Notes: a model not told the origin generated them from the letters alone. Positions 50,599-58,907 are shown, counted from the stretch's first letter. The stretch: 64,000 nt of DNA from Kribbella solani (GCF_014205295.1 NZ_JACHNF010000001.1:4712001-4776000), one strand, 5' to 3'. Numbers and translations: made by a program.

Positions 50599-50675
50599 TT
50601 GCCCCCTCAATGACAGGGTTGCCCCCTGAATATTCGAGGGGGCAACCCTGCATCTAAGGGGATGCCCCTCAAGCG
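50599..50675. repeat. Structured intergenic repeat family 1, copy B
   Basis: Aligns with 18474-18528 plus 20010-20039. It contains a perfect 14-bp stem, CAGGGTTGCCCCCT (50614-50627) with its complement after a 9-nt loop, followed by a weaker AGGGG..CCCCT stem. Strong terminator-like structures without T-runs. Confidence 0.75.
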
Positions 50676-50860
50676 GACGGCTGGCCGGCGGGCGGCGGCG
50701 GGGCAGCCGCGGGGCGGCGGGCAGCGGGCAGCCGACGGCGCGCGGGTCTAGCTGTTCGCGGCAGGACACCAGCTCCTCGCGGCGGGAGGTTTGCCGCGTA
50801 GGCAGGGATGTTTGGCCCGTTGTGCAGGTCGTTTGGCGCTTGGGGCAGGCGGTGGGTGGA

Positions 50861-51055
50861 CGGGCCTCGGTGAGCGGGCCTCGGTGGGGCAGGCGGCGGG
50901 TGGGCCTCGGTGAGCGGGCCTCGGTGGGGCAGGCGGCGGGTGGGCCTCGGTGAGCGGGCCTCGGTGGGGCAGGCGGCGGGTGGGCCTCGGTGAGCGGGCC
51001 TCGGTGGGGCAGGCGGCGGGTGGGCGGGCCTCGGTGGGGCAGGCCGGCGGGTTGG
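50861..51055. repeat. 40-bp tandem repeat, about 4.5 units
   Basis: Unit begins TGGGCCTCGGTGAGCGGGCC; three identical units lie at 50901-51020, with shortened or altered units on both sides. Confidence 0.9.
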
Positions 51056-51298
51056 GGTGGGCAGCGTACTGGGCCGGGCGGGCGGGCGCTGGCGGCGTGG
51101 TGGGGTGGGTGCGGTGGCGCTCGGTGAGGGTGTCCGCGTACGCGGTGGGCGTGGGCGGCCGACTGGTTTGTCGGGCGGCGTGCTGGGTGGGAGTGGAGGG
51201 CGCACTCGGTTGCGGGCAGGCGCGTACTCCGTGGGAGTGGGCGCGTAGTGGTGAGGGTGGGCGCCGAGTTGGTGGAGTGGCTGAGTACTCGGTGCGGC

Positions 51299-51561
51299 GC
51301 GGCGTACCTGGCGGGTGGCGTTGGTCGGGCGCGCCGGCGGGCGGACTCGGTCGGAGGCGCCCCCGGGCGGAGTTCGGGGGCGCCTCCAGTGAGGTGCCGG
51401 GGCGATGTGGCGCGGTGCTGCTGAGTGATGCGACGCGGCGTGCCTCGCGGGTGGCGTTGGTCGGGCGCGCCGGCGGGCGGACTCGGTCGGAGGCGCCCCC
51501 GGGTGGAGTTCGGGGGCGCCTCCGGTGAGGGGGTGGGGCGATGTCGTGCGGTGCTGCTGGG
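51299..51561. repeat. Imperfect ~125-bp direct repeat, each with a perfect 12-bp hairpin
   Basis: 51299-51424 and 51434-51561 are nearly identical. In each, GGAGGCGCCCCC pairs with GGGGGCGCCTCC over an 11-nt loop (51353-51387 and 51489-51523). Confidence 0.85.
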
Positions 51562-51574
51562 TGGTGCGGTGCTA

Positions 51575-51640
51575 CTGAGTGGTGCAGGCCCGCTGAGTGG
51601 TGCAGGCCCGCTGGGTGGTGCAGGCCCGCTGGGTGGTGGG
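51575..51640. repeat. 18-bp tandem repeat
   Basis: Three to four units of TGAGTGGTGCAGGCCCGC (with a GGG variant) lie just beyond the 125-bp repeat and before the 3' end of the repeat-protein gene. Confidence 0.8.
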
Positions 51641-51688
51641 GGCTGCGGGTTGGGGGCCTGCGGGTGGTGGGGGCCTGCGGGTGGTGGG

Positions 51689-53644
51689 TTACTCGCCTCG
51701 GCCTCGGCCGGTGTCTTGTTGGGGGGCTCGGGGGGAGGCGGTTCGGGTGTCGCGGAGGTGGTCGGGGCGTTCGCCGGCGGCGCTGGGGGTTGTGCTGGGG
51801 GCGTGGCTGGGGGCGGCGGAAGCGCTGGCGAGGCCGTCTTGGGTGCGGTGTCGCTGGGCGTCCTGCTCCTCGCGGGTCATGGTGGAGGTTCGGCCTTGTT
51901 GACCGCCGTTGCGGGCCGCCTGCTGGGCACGTTCTTCGCGATGGCCGTCTAGGAGCGGCTCTTCTGCGGCGCGGACGGGTTGGGTGTTCTGGCCGGATGG
52001 CTGGGCCGCGCCGTTCTCACCGAAGTTGATGTCGCCGCCGTCGGCCTGGATCGCCGGGCCCGGCTGATCGCTGACTTGGGTCGGTCCCTGGGTGTCCTGG
52101 TCCTGCGCCAGGCTCTGGGTGTCCTGGCCTTGAGCCAAGCTCTGGGTGTCCTGGGCTTGTCCCGGGGCCTGGGTGTCTTGGGCCAAGGGTTGGGCGTCGG
52201 GGCCTTGAGTTGGGCCTTGGGCGTCTTGGGCTTGGGCCAGGGTTTGGGCGTTCTCGGTTTGGGTCGGGCCTTCCAGGTCCTCCGGATCGGCCTCGAGTTC
52301 CTGGTCCTGGTTCAGGGTTCGGGTGGTTCCTGGTCGGTCTGGGGATTCGAGGTCTGGGGATTGCTCGGCCTCGGCTGCCGTGTCGGTGACGTACGGGTTC
52401 GACTCTGGCTGCTGCTCGGCCTCGACCGCCGTGTCGGTCACGTACGGATCCGACGCCGGGACCTGCTCAGGCTGCTGCTCTGCCTCGACCGTCGAGTCCG
52501 TCACGTACGGGTCCGACGCCGGGACCTGCTCAGGCTGCTGCTCTGCCTCGGCGGCGGTGTCGGTGACGTACGGGTTGGGCTGGGTGTTGTCTGTTTCTAG
52601 GGGTGGGTTGTCTTGGTCGAAGACCTCGTTTGTCAAAGGGTCGTTGTAGGAGTCCCACGGGTTGACCTGCTTGGCCTCGGGGTTCGGCGGGGCGCCTTGT
52701 TCTTCGACGGCGGGGATGGCTTCGGTTTGTTCGCGGAGGGGGTCGGTGGTGTCCTGGGCGGTTGCGTCGACCGCGTCGGGACTCTGCGGGGAATCGCCGC
52801 TCACGACGTTGTAGCCAAAGCGAGAATTTCCGTCGCCACTGATGACTTGAGTATTGTCGCCAAAGGTCATATTGACCGTACCCTGTTGGTCGACGCTGTC
52901 GGTCAGCTCGCCGGTCTCGGCGTTCGCCGCGGTGTCGACGCCGGGCTCATCGCTGCCTGGCTGGTCGGCATCGGTGCCCTCGTCCAGCCGGTCCTCGACT
53001 TCTTCGGCTGCTACCGCGGCACCAGCCGCTGTTCCGGCCGCGCCGGCAGCGTCGGCGGCGTCGGGGCCCTCGCGACCTGACTCCTTCTTCTGCTTGGCGT
53101 CCTCTTGGCGCTGCTGTTCGTCGTGTTCACGATCCAGGCTGTCGACCACGCCGTTGTTGTCCAGGTCGCTCGCATCGGCGTTCTGCTGCACCTGCGCATC
53201 CCGGACGCGGTTCTGCTCATCCGTCCGGACGTCGGCGTCACGATTGTCGTCGACACCGTTGTGGTTGCCATCGGTCCGATTCAGCTCAGCGTTCTGATCG
53301 GCAAGCAGTTGTTCCTGCGCCCGCAGTCGCTCCTCGGTGACGGCCTGTTGCGCCTGCAGTTCCGCGGTCTGGCGGCGCAGGTCGTCGTTCTGAGCGTTCA
53401 CGCCCTCGAGCTGCCGGGCCGTGCGGTCCAGCTGGCCGTACAGCTCGCGCTCATCGACGTTGGCGGTCTGCTGCTGGACCGGGGGCTCCCATCGTCTGCC
53501 GTGGGCCACGCGTTCGGCCGCGGCACGGCGCATCTGGGTCCGGTTCAGCCGGCCCCGCAGATACTTTCGCAGGATCTGGTAGATCTGGCGCACCTGACCC
53601 GCGACCGTCATCAGCATCTCGTCCGCTTGACCCTCAGTTGCCAT
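51689..53644 (-). CDS. Low-complexity repeat protein with coiled coil and EF-hand-like loops
   Basis: 651 residues, no recognised family. Residues 1-35 are helical and basic (VAGQVRQIYQILRKYLRGRL); ~65-122 form a coiled coil; D125-D133 (DGNHNGVDD) and D160-D168 (DLDNNGVVD) are calcium-loop patterns DxNxNGxxD. An acidic Ala/Asp stretch follows, then GDNTQVISGDGNSRFGYNVVSG, then four ~21-residue repeats around (N/D)PYVTD(T/S)xxEAEQ (359-430), and many TQ/AQ/DTQ repeats to the end. No signal peptide. ATG 53644 overlaps the upstream stop as TGATG, so the two genes are coupled. The composition suggests a long disordered, possibly Ca-responsive scaffold; that is inference. Confidence 0.75.
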   Translation of the reverse strand: MATEGQADEMLMTVAGQVRQIYQILRKYLRGRLNRTQMRRAAAERVAHGRRWEPPVQQQTANVDERELYGQLDRTARQLEGVNAQNDDLRRQTAELQAQQAVTEERLRAQEQLLADQNAELNRTDGNHNGVDDNRDADVRTDEQNRVRDAQVQQNADASDLDNNGVVDSLDREHDEQQRQEDAKQKKESGREGPDAADAAGAAGTAAGAAVAAEEVEDRLDEGTDADQPGSDEPGVDTAANAETGELTDSVDQQGTVNMTFGDNTQVISGDGNSRFGYNVVSGDSPQSPDAVDATAQDTTDPLREQTEAIPAVEEQGAPPNPEAKQVNPWDSYNDPLTNEVFDQDNPPLETDNTQPNPYVTDTAAEAEQQPEQVPASDPYVTDSTVEAEQQPEQVPASDPYVTDTAVEAEQQPESNPYVTDTAAEAEQSPDLESPDRPGTTRTLNQDQELEADPEDLEGPTQTENAQTLAQAQDAQGPTQGPDAQPLAQDTQAPGQAQDTQSLAQGQDTQSLAQDQDTQGPTQVSDQPGPAIQADGGDINFGENGAAQPSGQNTQPVRAAEEPLLDGHREERAQQAARNGGQQGRTSTMTREEQDAQRHRTQDGLASASAAPSHAPSTTPSAAGERPDHLRDTRTASPRAPQQDTGRGRGE

Positions 53645-54201
53645 CAGGCCACCTCGCTGGAGTAGACGGAGTAAGCAAACCCGGCTGCGGTGTCTTCCGG
53701 TCCGGGCTGGGACGCGAACAGGTGGATCTCGGCGCCGGGCCGGAGCCACACGGCCAAGTGCCGGCGGCGGCCGCGCCACTCGGGCGGAACCCGCAGGTCG
53801 TTGCCTGATCCGACGAAGACGGGTGGACCCCAGTAGCGGCGGCCCAGCGCGAGTTGCTCCGGCCAGTGCGCGTCCAGGCCTTCCTCGGCCTGGGGCAGCT
53901 CGGCCGCGGCGATGTCGTACGCCGACCAGCCGCTGCGCGGGCTCTCCGGGATCACCGCGTCCGGAAGCACCAGCATCACGGTCTCGCGCTGCGTGACCAG
54001 ACCCCAGGTGTACCGGTCAGGATCGATGTCGCCCGGCGCCCAGGGGCGCCAGCCGGTGGCGGCTGTGACGCGGTTGACCAAGGCGCGGATGGCGTCCATG
54101 CCGGTGGCCGGCGGTCCCCAGACCGGCCGCCAGTCCACGACCTCGGCCAGATCCGCCATCGCGCGCTCGTCGTCCTCGGACGACCGCTCCTGCGTCTTCA
54201 C
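53644..54201 (-). CDS. Unrecognised 185-residue cytoplasmic protein, partner of the repeat protein
   Basis: A globular, soluble protein with many Trp (VDWRPVWGPP, TGWRPWAPGD, YTWGLVTQR, HWPEQLALGRRYWGPP) and a C-terminal beta stretch (LAVWLRPGAEIHLFAS). No family recognised. The GTG at 54201 is preceded by AGGGAG. It is translated directly before the 651-residue repeat protein (1-nt overlap), so the two probably act together. Confidence 0.75.
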   Translation of the reverse strand: MKTQERSSEDDERAMADLAEVVDWRPVWGPPATGMDAIRALVNRVTAATGWRPWAPGDIDPDRYTWGLVTQRETVMLVLPDAVIPESPRSGWSAYDIAAAELPQAEEGLDAHWPEQLALGRRYWGPPVFVGSGNDLRVPPEWRGRRRHLAVWLRPGAEIHLFASQPGPEDTAAGFAYSVYSSEVA

Positions 54202-54231
54202 TCCGCCACACTCCCTTCGTCAAGTTTGCAC

Positions 54232-54237
54232 AGAGTA
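54232..54237 (-). promoter_or_regulatory. -10 box TACTCT of the repeat-protein operon
   Basis: TACTCT on the minus strand, 30 nt before the GTG start, leaving a short leader with the ribosome binding site. Confidence 0.4.
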
Positions 54238-54363
54238 TGCCCCGATCGGTGCCACCATCTCCTGTACAGACGCAAACCTGTGGACAACGGCTCCACCCAG
54301 CCGTTCGCGACCAGTAATCGGCTCTCGCCGTCCACAGGTCTCCGGTTGGGCTGTAGTGGAAAC

Positions 54364-55515
54364 ATGAAGCTGCCGGAGGCTCCGACGGAGAAGTCGTTCC
54401 GTTCCGCTCTGCACCATCCACGGGTGGCGACAGTGCTCGGGCGCTGGCTGGGGACAGCCGTGGCGGTCTGCTTCCTGACCGGCCTCTACAGCCATTTCCA
54501 GCAGAACACGCCCGGCTGGCTGCACCTCCCGAGCCGTCCTGCCGAGTTGTACCGCGTGAGCCAGGGACTGCACGTCCTGAGCGGAACCATCGCCGTTCCG
54601 TTGCTGTTGGCAAAGTTGTGGACGGTCTACCCGAAGCTGTTCGCGAAACCACCCTGGCCGCCGAGCCGAAAGGCCGTCCGCATCCTGCTCGAACGAGCAT
54701 CGATCCTCGTCCTGGTGTCCGCGCTGGCCCTGGAACTCTTCATCGGCTTCGTCAACACCCTGCAGTGGTACCCGTGGCCGTTCCCGTTCCGCCAGACGCA
54801 CTACGCGCTGGCGTGGATCATCATCGGCGCGCTCTTCGTGCACCTCGCCGTCAAACTCCCGTTGGTCAGGGCGCATTGGCGGCGTACGCCGAACGCACGT
54901 CCGGAGACACTGCCCGCGGGGGTCACCGGGCTCACCCGTCGAGGCCTGTTCCGTACGGTCGCCGGCTCCGCCACGCTGGTCGGCATCACCTCGGTCGGTC
55001 AATCGGTACCGACGCTGGGCCCGATCGCCGTACTCGCGCCCCGCAAACCCAACATCGGCCCGCAAGGCGTACCCGTGAACCGTACGGCGGAAGCGGCCGG
55101 CGTCACCGGAATCGACGTGAACTGGCGCTTCACCATCAACGGCCCTCGGCAACTGTCGTACACACTCGACGAATTGAGAGCCCTCCCACAGAGCCGCTCC
55201 GACCTGCCGATTGCATGCGTCGAAGGGTGGAGTCAAGGCGCCAACTGGGAGGGCGTACGCATGCGCGACCTGCTCCGCCTCTGCGGCGCCCCGCCGAACG
55301 CCAGAGTCCGTGTCGTGTCAATGGAACAAGGCGGCTTCTACGCGACGAGCGAGCTCCCGCCCGAGTTCGCCGCCGATCCGCTGACTCTGCTCGCGCTCCG
55401 CCTGAACGGCGCGGAACTCGCACTCGACCACGGTTTCCCCGCCCGGATCATCGCGCCGAACCGGCCCGGCGTACTGCAGACCAAGTGGGTCCACCGCCTC
55501 GAGGTGATCGAATGA
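54364..55515 (+). CDS. Membrane cytochrome b561-like / sulfite-oxidase-type molybdopterin fusion
   Basis: 383 residues. Four helices in the first ~165 residues (GRWLGTAVAVCFLTGLYS, VLSGTIAVPLLLAKLW, ILVLVSALALELFIGFV, YALAWIIIGALFVHLAV) contain His pairs compatible with b-type heme. A Tat-like stretch LTRRGLFRTVAG (~190-201) plus a short hydrophobic run then lead into an oxidoreductase molybdopterin-binding domain (~245-383) with the Mo-ligand Cys285 in PIACVEGWS. The fusion couples a membrane electron carrier to an extracytoplasmic Mo enzyme; the substrate is unknown. ATGA overlap with the next gene. Confidence 0.88.
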   Translation: MKLPEAPTEKSFRSALHHPRVATVLGRWLGTAVAVCFLTGLYSHFQQNTPGWLHLPSRPAELYRVSQGLHVLSGTIAVPLLLAKLWTVYPKLFAKPPWPPSRKAVRILLERASILVLVSALALELFIGFVNTLQWYPWPFPFRQTHYALAWIIIGALFVHLAVKLPLVRAHWRRTPNARPETLPAGVTGLTRRGLFRTVAGSATLVGITSVGQSVPTLGPIAVLAPRKPNIGPQGVPVNRTAEAAGVTGIDVNWRFTINGPRQLSYTLDELRALPQSRSDLPIACVEGWSQGANWEGVRMRDLLRLCGAPPNARVRVVSMEQGGFYATSELPPEFAADPLTLLALRLNGAELALDHGFPARIIAPNRPGVLQTKWVHRLEVIE

Positions 55516-55967
55516 AGACGCGGGCGGCACTCGCGACGATCGGCGTCGGCTTCGGACTTTGGGGACTGTGGCTTCTGCTCACGGCTGTGGATAACCACGG
55601 TCTGATCCGGCTGCCGATCTGGCTGGCGGGCGCTGTAATCGCCGACGACTTCATCCTCGTACCGCTCACGCTGGCGGTCAGCTGGCTGCTCACCCGCTGG
55701 TCGACCGGCCCCGATCGGCACCGAACAGTGGCAGCCGTACGAACCACGCTGCTCTCGATCGGGATCACCACGTTGCTCGCGCTGCCGCTGCTCATCCGGC
55801 AGGGCAAAGGCGCCAACTTGACCGTGCTCCCGCGCGACTACCTCCGCGACTGGTTATTGCTGGAAGCAACAATCATCGCGGCCGGCGTCGCGGCGTACGT
55901 AGTTCAGCGATCGCGCTTCACGTTGAGCAGGTCACGGGCCTCGTCCGGCGACATCGGCGGCCGCTGA
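55512..55967 (+). CDS. Small four-helix membrane protein, partner of the Mo fusion
   Basis: 151 residues with four helices (LATIGVGFGLWGLWLLL, LPIWLAGAVIADDFILVPL, VAAVRTTLLSIGITTLLALP, LLLEATIIAAGVAAYVV). Unrecognised, but translationally coupled (ATGA) to the preceding gene, so probably a membrane partner. Its last 64 bp overlap the 3' end of the converging BKACE gene. Confidence 0.8.
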   Translation: MKTRAALATIGVGFGLWGLWLLLTAVDNHGLIRLPIWLAGAVIADDFILVPLTLAVSWLLTRWSTGPDRHRTVAAVRTTLLSIGITTLLALPLLIRQGKGANLTVLPRDYLRDWLLLEATIIAAGVAAYVVQRSRFTLSRSRASSGDIGGR

Positions 55968-56734
55968 GCCAGCGTCGCGAGCACGGCCGCGCGTTCGACC
56001 AGTTCGGCGTTGTGCGTGACCGGCTGACCCTTCGCCAGCGTGAGCGTGTCTTCCATGCCGACCCGGAGGTTGCCGTCCTTCGAAAGCGCGGCCATCGCGA
56101 CCGGGAGCGCCGTACGCCCGATGCCGGTGGCTGACCAGGACGTGACCTCGTCCGGTAGTGCGTTCACTGCGGCGACGAGCGCATCCGTCGTACCGGGCAT
56201 GCCGCCTGGTACGCCCATCACCAGGTCGCAGTGCACCCGCCCGCCGTACGGCAGACCGTACTTGTCCAGCAGCCGATGCAGCGCGGCCACCTGACCGAGA
56301 TCGAACAGCTCGAACTCAGGCACGACCTCGCGCTCCTGTGTCAGCTGGTAGAGCTCCGTGACGAACGGCCAGGGGTTCATGAACACGTCGTCGCCGAAGT
56401 TCACCGTGCCCATCGTCAACGAGCAGGAGTCGGGTACGGCATCCAGTACGCGGAGCCGATGCTCGTACGGATCCGTGACTGCTCCGCCGGTCGAGAGCTG
56501 CACGATCAGCGCCGTGTTTTCCCGGACCGCGGCGACCGTGTCGGTGAGCCGGTCCAGATCGAGCGTCGGCCGGTGCTCGCCGTCGCGGATGTGAATGTGG
56601 ATCATCGCCGCGCCGGCTGCCTCGCAGCGTTTCGCGGTCTCGACCAGCTCGTCGAGCGTGGTCGGCAACGCCGGGCAATCCGCCTTCGCGGTCTCGGCAC
56701 CGGTGGGAGCAACTGTGATCAGAGTCGACGCCAT
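55904..56734 (-). CDS. BKACE-family enzyme (beta-keto acid cleavage, Kce-like)
   Basis: 276 residues of the 3-keto-5-aminohexanoate cleavage enzyme family (DUF849). Zinc ligands come from HIHIRDGEH and the Glu of PEFELFD; TMGTVNFGDDVF and GRTALPVAMAAL are conserved. Members condense a beta-keto acid with acetyl-CoA in degradation of lysine, carnitine and related acids. The start is ATG 56734 (MASTLITVAPTGAETAK); an extension to 56788 is unsupported. Confidence 0.9.
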   Translation of the reverse strand: MASTLITVAPTGAETAKADCPALPTTLDELVETAKRCEAAGAAMIHIHIRDGEHRPTLDLDRLTDTVAAVRENTALIVQLSTGGAVTDPYEHRLRVLDAVPDSCSLTMGTVNFGDDVFMNPWPFVTELYQLTQEREVVPEFELFDLGQVAALHRLLDKYGLPYGGRVHCDLVMGVPGGMPGTTDALVAAVNALPDEVTSWSATGIGRTALPVAMAALSKDGNLRVGMEDTLTLAKGQPVTHNAELVERAAVLATLAQRPPMSPDEARDLLNVKRDR

Positions 56735-56826
56735 GGATGAATCCTGCCAGATCGCATCTCGAAACGGATATTTGCCTGTCCACAGCACTGTTCACCGGAC
56801 GATCTCCGGTACGCGAGGATGTTGTC

Positions 56827-57252
56827 ATGAGAGCCGTAGTACAGCGAGTCAGCACCGCGTCGGTCACCGTGGACGGCGAGGTGGTCGGGGCGATCGAGGA
56901 ACCGGGACTGCTCGTCCTGGTCGGCGTCACCCATGACGACACCCCCGAGCAGGCGGCCGCGCTGGCCGCCAAGATCTGGACCCTGCGCATCCTGGAGGGC
57001 GAGCGCTCCGCCGCCGACGAACAAGCGCCGATCCTCGCGATCAGCCAGTTCACGTTGTACGCGGACACGCGCAAGGGCCGCCGTCCTTCCTGGAGCGCGG
57101 CCGCTCCGGGCCCGGTGTCGGAACCGCTCTACGACGCGTTCTGCGCCGCCCTGACCGGGCTCGGCGCCAAGGTCGAACGCGGCCGCTTCGGCGCCGACAT
57201 GCAGGTCGCCCTCGTCAACGACGGCCCCGTCACCCTCATCCTCGACGCCTGA
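56827..57252 (+). CDS. dtd: D-aminoacyl-tRNA deacylase
   Basis: 141 residues, typical length. MRAVVQRVSTASVTVDGEVVG at the start, SQFTLYADTRKGRRPSW and the NDGPVT motif (the cis Gly-Pro pair that excludes L-amino acids) identify Dtd. It hydrolyses D-aminoacyl-tRNAs in the cytoplasm. ATG 56827; divergent from BKACE. Confidence 0.96.
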   Translation: MRAVVQRVSTASVTVDGEVVGAIEEPGLLVLVGVTHDDTPEQAAALAAKIWTLRILEGERSAADEQAPILAISQFTLYADTRKGRRPSWSAAAPGPVSEPLYDAFCAALTGLGAKVERGRFGADMQVALVNDGPVTLILDA

Positions 57253-57283
57253 CACCCTCACACCCCGCGCCCGAGTCGGCTTC

Positions 57284-57332
57284 GAGAAGCCACCGCGCAA
57301 AAATCCGCTCCGGAAACGCGCGGTGGCTTCTC
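57284..57332 (+). terminator. Terminator after dtd
   Basis: GAGAAGCCACCGCGC (57284-57298) and its exact complement (57318-57332) with a 19-nt loop, 32 nt after the dtd stop. Confidence 0.7.
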
Positions 57333-57362
57333 AAAGTGGGAGGCAGGCCGGAGAACAGAAAC

Positions 57363-57392
57363 GGCCCCCGGTTCCGTGTGGAACCGGGGGCC
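57363..57392 (-). terminator. Terminator of the secreted-protein gene
   Basis: GGCCCCCGGTTCC (57363-57375) and GGAACCGGGGGCC (57380-57392) around GTGT; on the minus strand a T-rich stretch follows. 46 nt after the stop at 57439. Confidence 0.8.
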
Positions 57393-57438
57393 GGATTCTG
57401 GAGTCGGTGAGGTTCGACTCAGACCGTGCCTACTGCAT

Positions 57439-58665
57439 TCAGCTGACGACGCCGGCGGCCGAGTGGCCGACGATGACCTTCGTGTTCAGGCTGTAGACGT
57501 CGATGACCAGCGCGTTGACCTCGATGTAGCGCTTCTGCCGCATCACCTGGTTGAAGGTCAGCTTGGCGACACCCGGGATGTCCAGGGTGGCGTTCTCGCC
57601 GGTCTTCACCGGGTAGGTCTTGTTGCCGACCTTGATCGACGCGATGCTCGAGGACGAGCTCACGCCGGCCTTGCCGTCCTTGGTCTTCCAGGCGGAAGCC
57701 GCGGACTCGATGGCGCCGATGGACAGGTTGCCCACCTTGACACCAGCGACGTGCGAGGTGAAGTCGATGTACGACTTGTCCTCGCCGATGGCGCCCTTCT
57801 TGGTGGTGTAGACACCGCCGACGTAGGCGACCTTCGGGATGTTCAGCTCGCCGACGGCGACCTTCACGGTCTTGCCCTCAGTCCCCTGGCAGGTGGTCTG
57901 GAGCGACGTCGGGCCGGACACGACCAGCTTGTCGGCCTTGGCCTGGGTGCCGTACGCCGACCCGATCACCAGCGCGGTGGCCGGCTTCGAGATCTCCGCA
58001 CGGGTCTTCAGCACCGCGACGTCGACGCCCTGCGGGATGAACTGGTTCTTCACCGTCGCGTGCAGCACGACCGCCTGCGCGTACGAGTAGATGCCCGACG
58101 CGGTCTTCACGCCGCCGACGCGGTTCAGCACGATGTAGCCCAGGCCCGGAACCGCGACCTTGGTGTTCGGGCCCGGCTTCAGCAGCGACGGAACCGCGAT
58201 GTTACCGATCTTCACGCCGGCGAAGCTGGTGTCGCCGGTGTAGGACAGCTGGCCCTTCGAGTACCGCGCCGTGGTGGTGGTCTTCACACCCGTCAGCGTG
58301 AGCAGGTTGCCCACCTTGACGTCGGCAGCGGTCGCGGTGCTGGTGACGCCCGTACCGCTCTTGTCGTTGAACGCGTGCGTGTCGGTCTTCACCGTCCGCG
58401 CGATCGCCTGCTGGTTCACGTTCGCCGTGGCCAGGTCGTTCTTGTCAGCCTTGGTGGCGTCCGTGGTGCAGCCGAACTTGCTGACCACCTGCGGGCCGCT
58501 GTTCGCCAGACCGGTTTCGACGTCGGTGCCGTACGAGTAACCGCTGTATCCGAAAACCGGCGAGGCGGATGCCGAACCCGAGGTCAGCGCGATCGTAGAA
58601 GCCACGCCGACTACCGCCGCAACTCCGACGGCGGCGAGCTTCTTGTATCCGATGCGGGGTCGCAT
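57439..58665 (-). CDS. Secreted surface protein, choice-of-anchor P-like
   Basis: 408 residues. A signal peptide (LAAVGVAAVVGVASTIALTSGSASA) leads to an all-beta region with internal repeats (VKVGNLLTLTGVK, VKIGNIAVPSLL, VKVGNLSIGAIES, IKVGNKTYPV), resembling the 'choice-of-anchor P' proteins of streptomycetes. That family name is my best match, not certain. Two Cys (GCTT, TTCQG) probably form a disulfide. AGGGAGGAGGGG is a very strong ribosome binding site before ATG 58665, suggesting high expression. Confidence 0.75.
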   Translation of the reverse strand: MRPRIGYKKLAAVGVAAVVGVASTIALTSGSASASPVFGYSGYSYGTDVETGLANSGPQVVSKFGCTTDATKADKNDLATANVNQQAIARTVKTDTHAFNDKSGTGVTSTATAADVKVGNLLTLTGVKTTTTARYSKGQLSYTGDTSFAGVKIGNIAVPSLLKPGPNTKVAVPGLGYIVLNRVGGVKTASGIYSYAQAVVLHATVKNQFIPQGVDVAVLKTRAEISKPATALVIGSAYGTQAKADKLVVSGPTSLQTTCQGTEGKTVKVAVGELNIPKVAYVGGVYTTKKGAIGEDKSYIDFTSHVAGVKVGNLSIGAIESAASAWKTKDGKAGVSSSSSIASIKVGNKTYPVKTGENATLDIPGVAKLTFNQVMRQKRYIEVNALVIDVYSLNTKVIVGHSAAGVVS

Positions 58666-58777
58666 TGACCCCTCCTCCCTGAGTGATGACGTGACCCGAA
58701 GCGCGGGTCAGGACACAGACACAACTTGGCCGATTGCGGTAGGTAACGAGAAAATTCCGCTCCGAGACCAAACCGTT

Positions 58778-58807
58778 ACATTGGCAGTTCGTTGCCCGCG
58801 ACATCAA
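58778..58807 (-). promoter_or_regulatory. Candidate promoter of the secreted-protein gene
   Basis: The interval 58666-58967 has no gene. On the minus strand TTGATG (58807-58802) and CAATGT (58783-58778) are 18 bp apart, giving a ~105-nt leader. Only moderate matches. Confidence 0.3.
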
Positions 58808-58870
58808 CGTCACCCGGTAACCCCGGAGCGATGACCGGAACCCATGCCAGGCAAGGCGGTTCCGGACATG

Positions 58871-58907
58871 CCGAAGGGTCCGGACGCGCAAGGTCCGGAC
58901 CCTTCGG
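58871..58907 (-). terminator. Terminator of the sulfurtransferase operon
   Basis: CCGAAGGGTCCGGAC (58871-58885) and its exact complement (58893-58907) with a 7-nt loop, 60 nt after the sseC-like stop. Confidence 0.75.

Larger units (their letters stand above)
49142..51688. other. Repeat-rich 2.5-kb region without a convincing gene
   Basis: Open frames occur on both strands, but all have strongly skewed Pro/Arg/Gly/Ala content and none shows a motif, a signal peptide or a usable ribosome binding site. Tandem periods of 17, 40 and 18 bp, a ~125-bp direct repeat and one copy of repeat family 1 fill much of it. 49142-50220 has no repeats that I can define and I see no gene in it either. The region is bounded by converging genes. 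Confidence 0.6.

Noticed and set aside
50225..51055. Tandem repeats considered as a CRISPR array
   Set aside because: Units are directly adjacent with no unique spacers, and no cas genes lie nearby.
49142..51952. Several 80-260 codon frames on both strands in the repeat field
   Set aside because: Composition is set by the repeats, periods of 17 and 40 bp break frame, and no ribosome binding site or known domain was seen.
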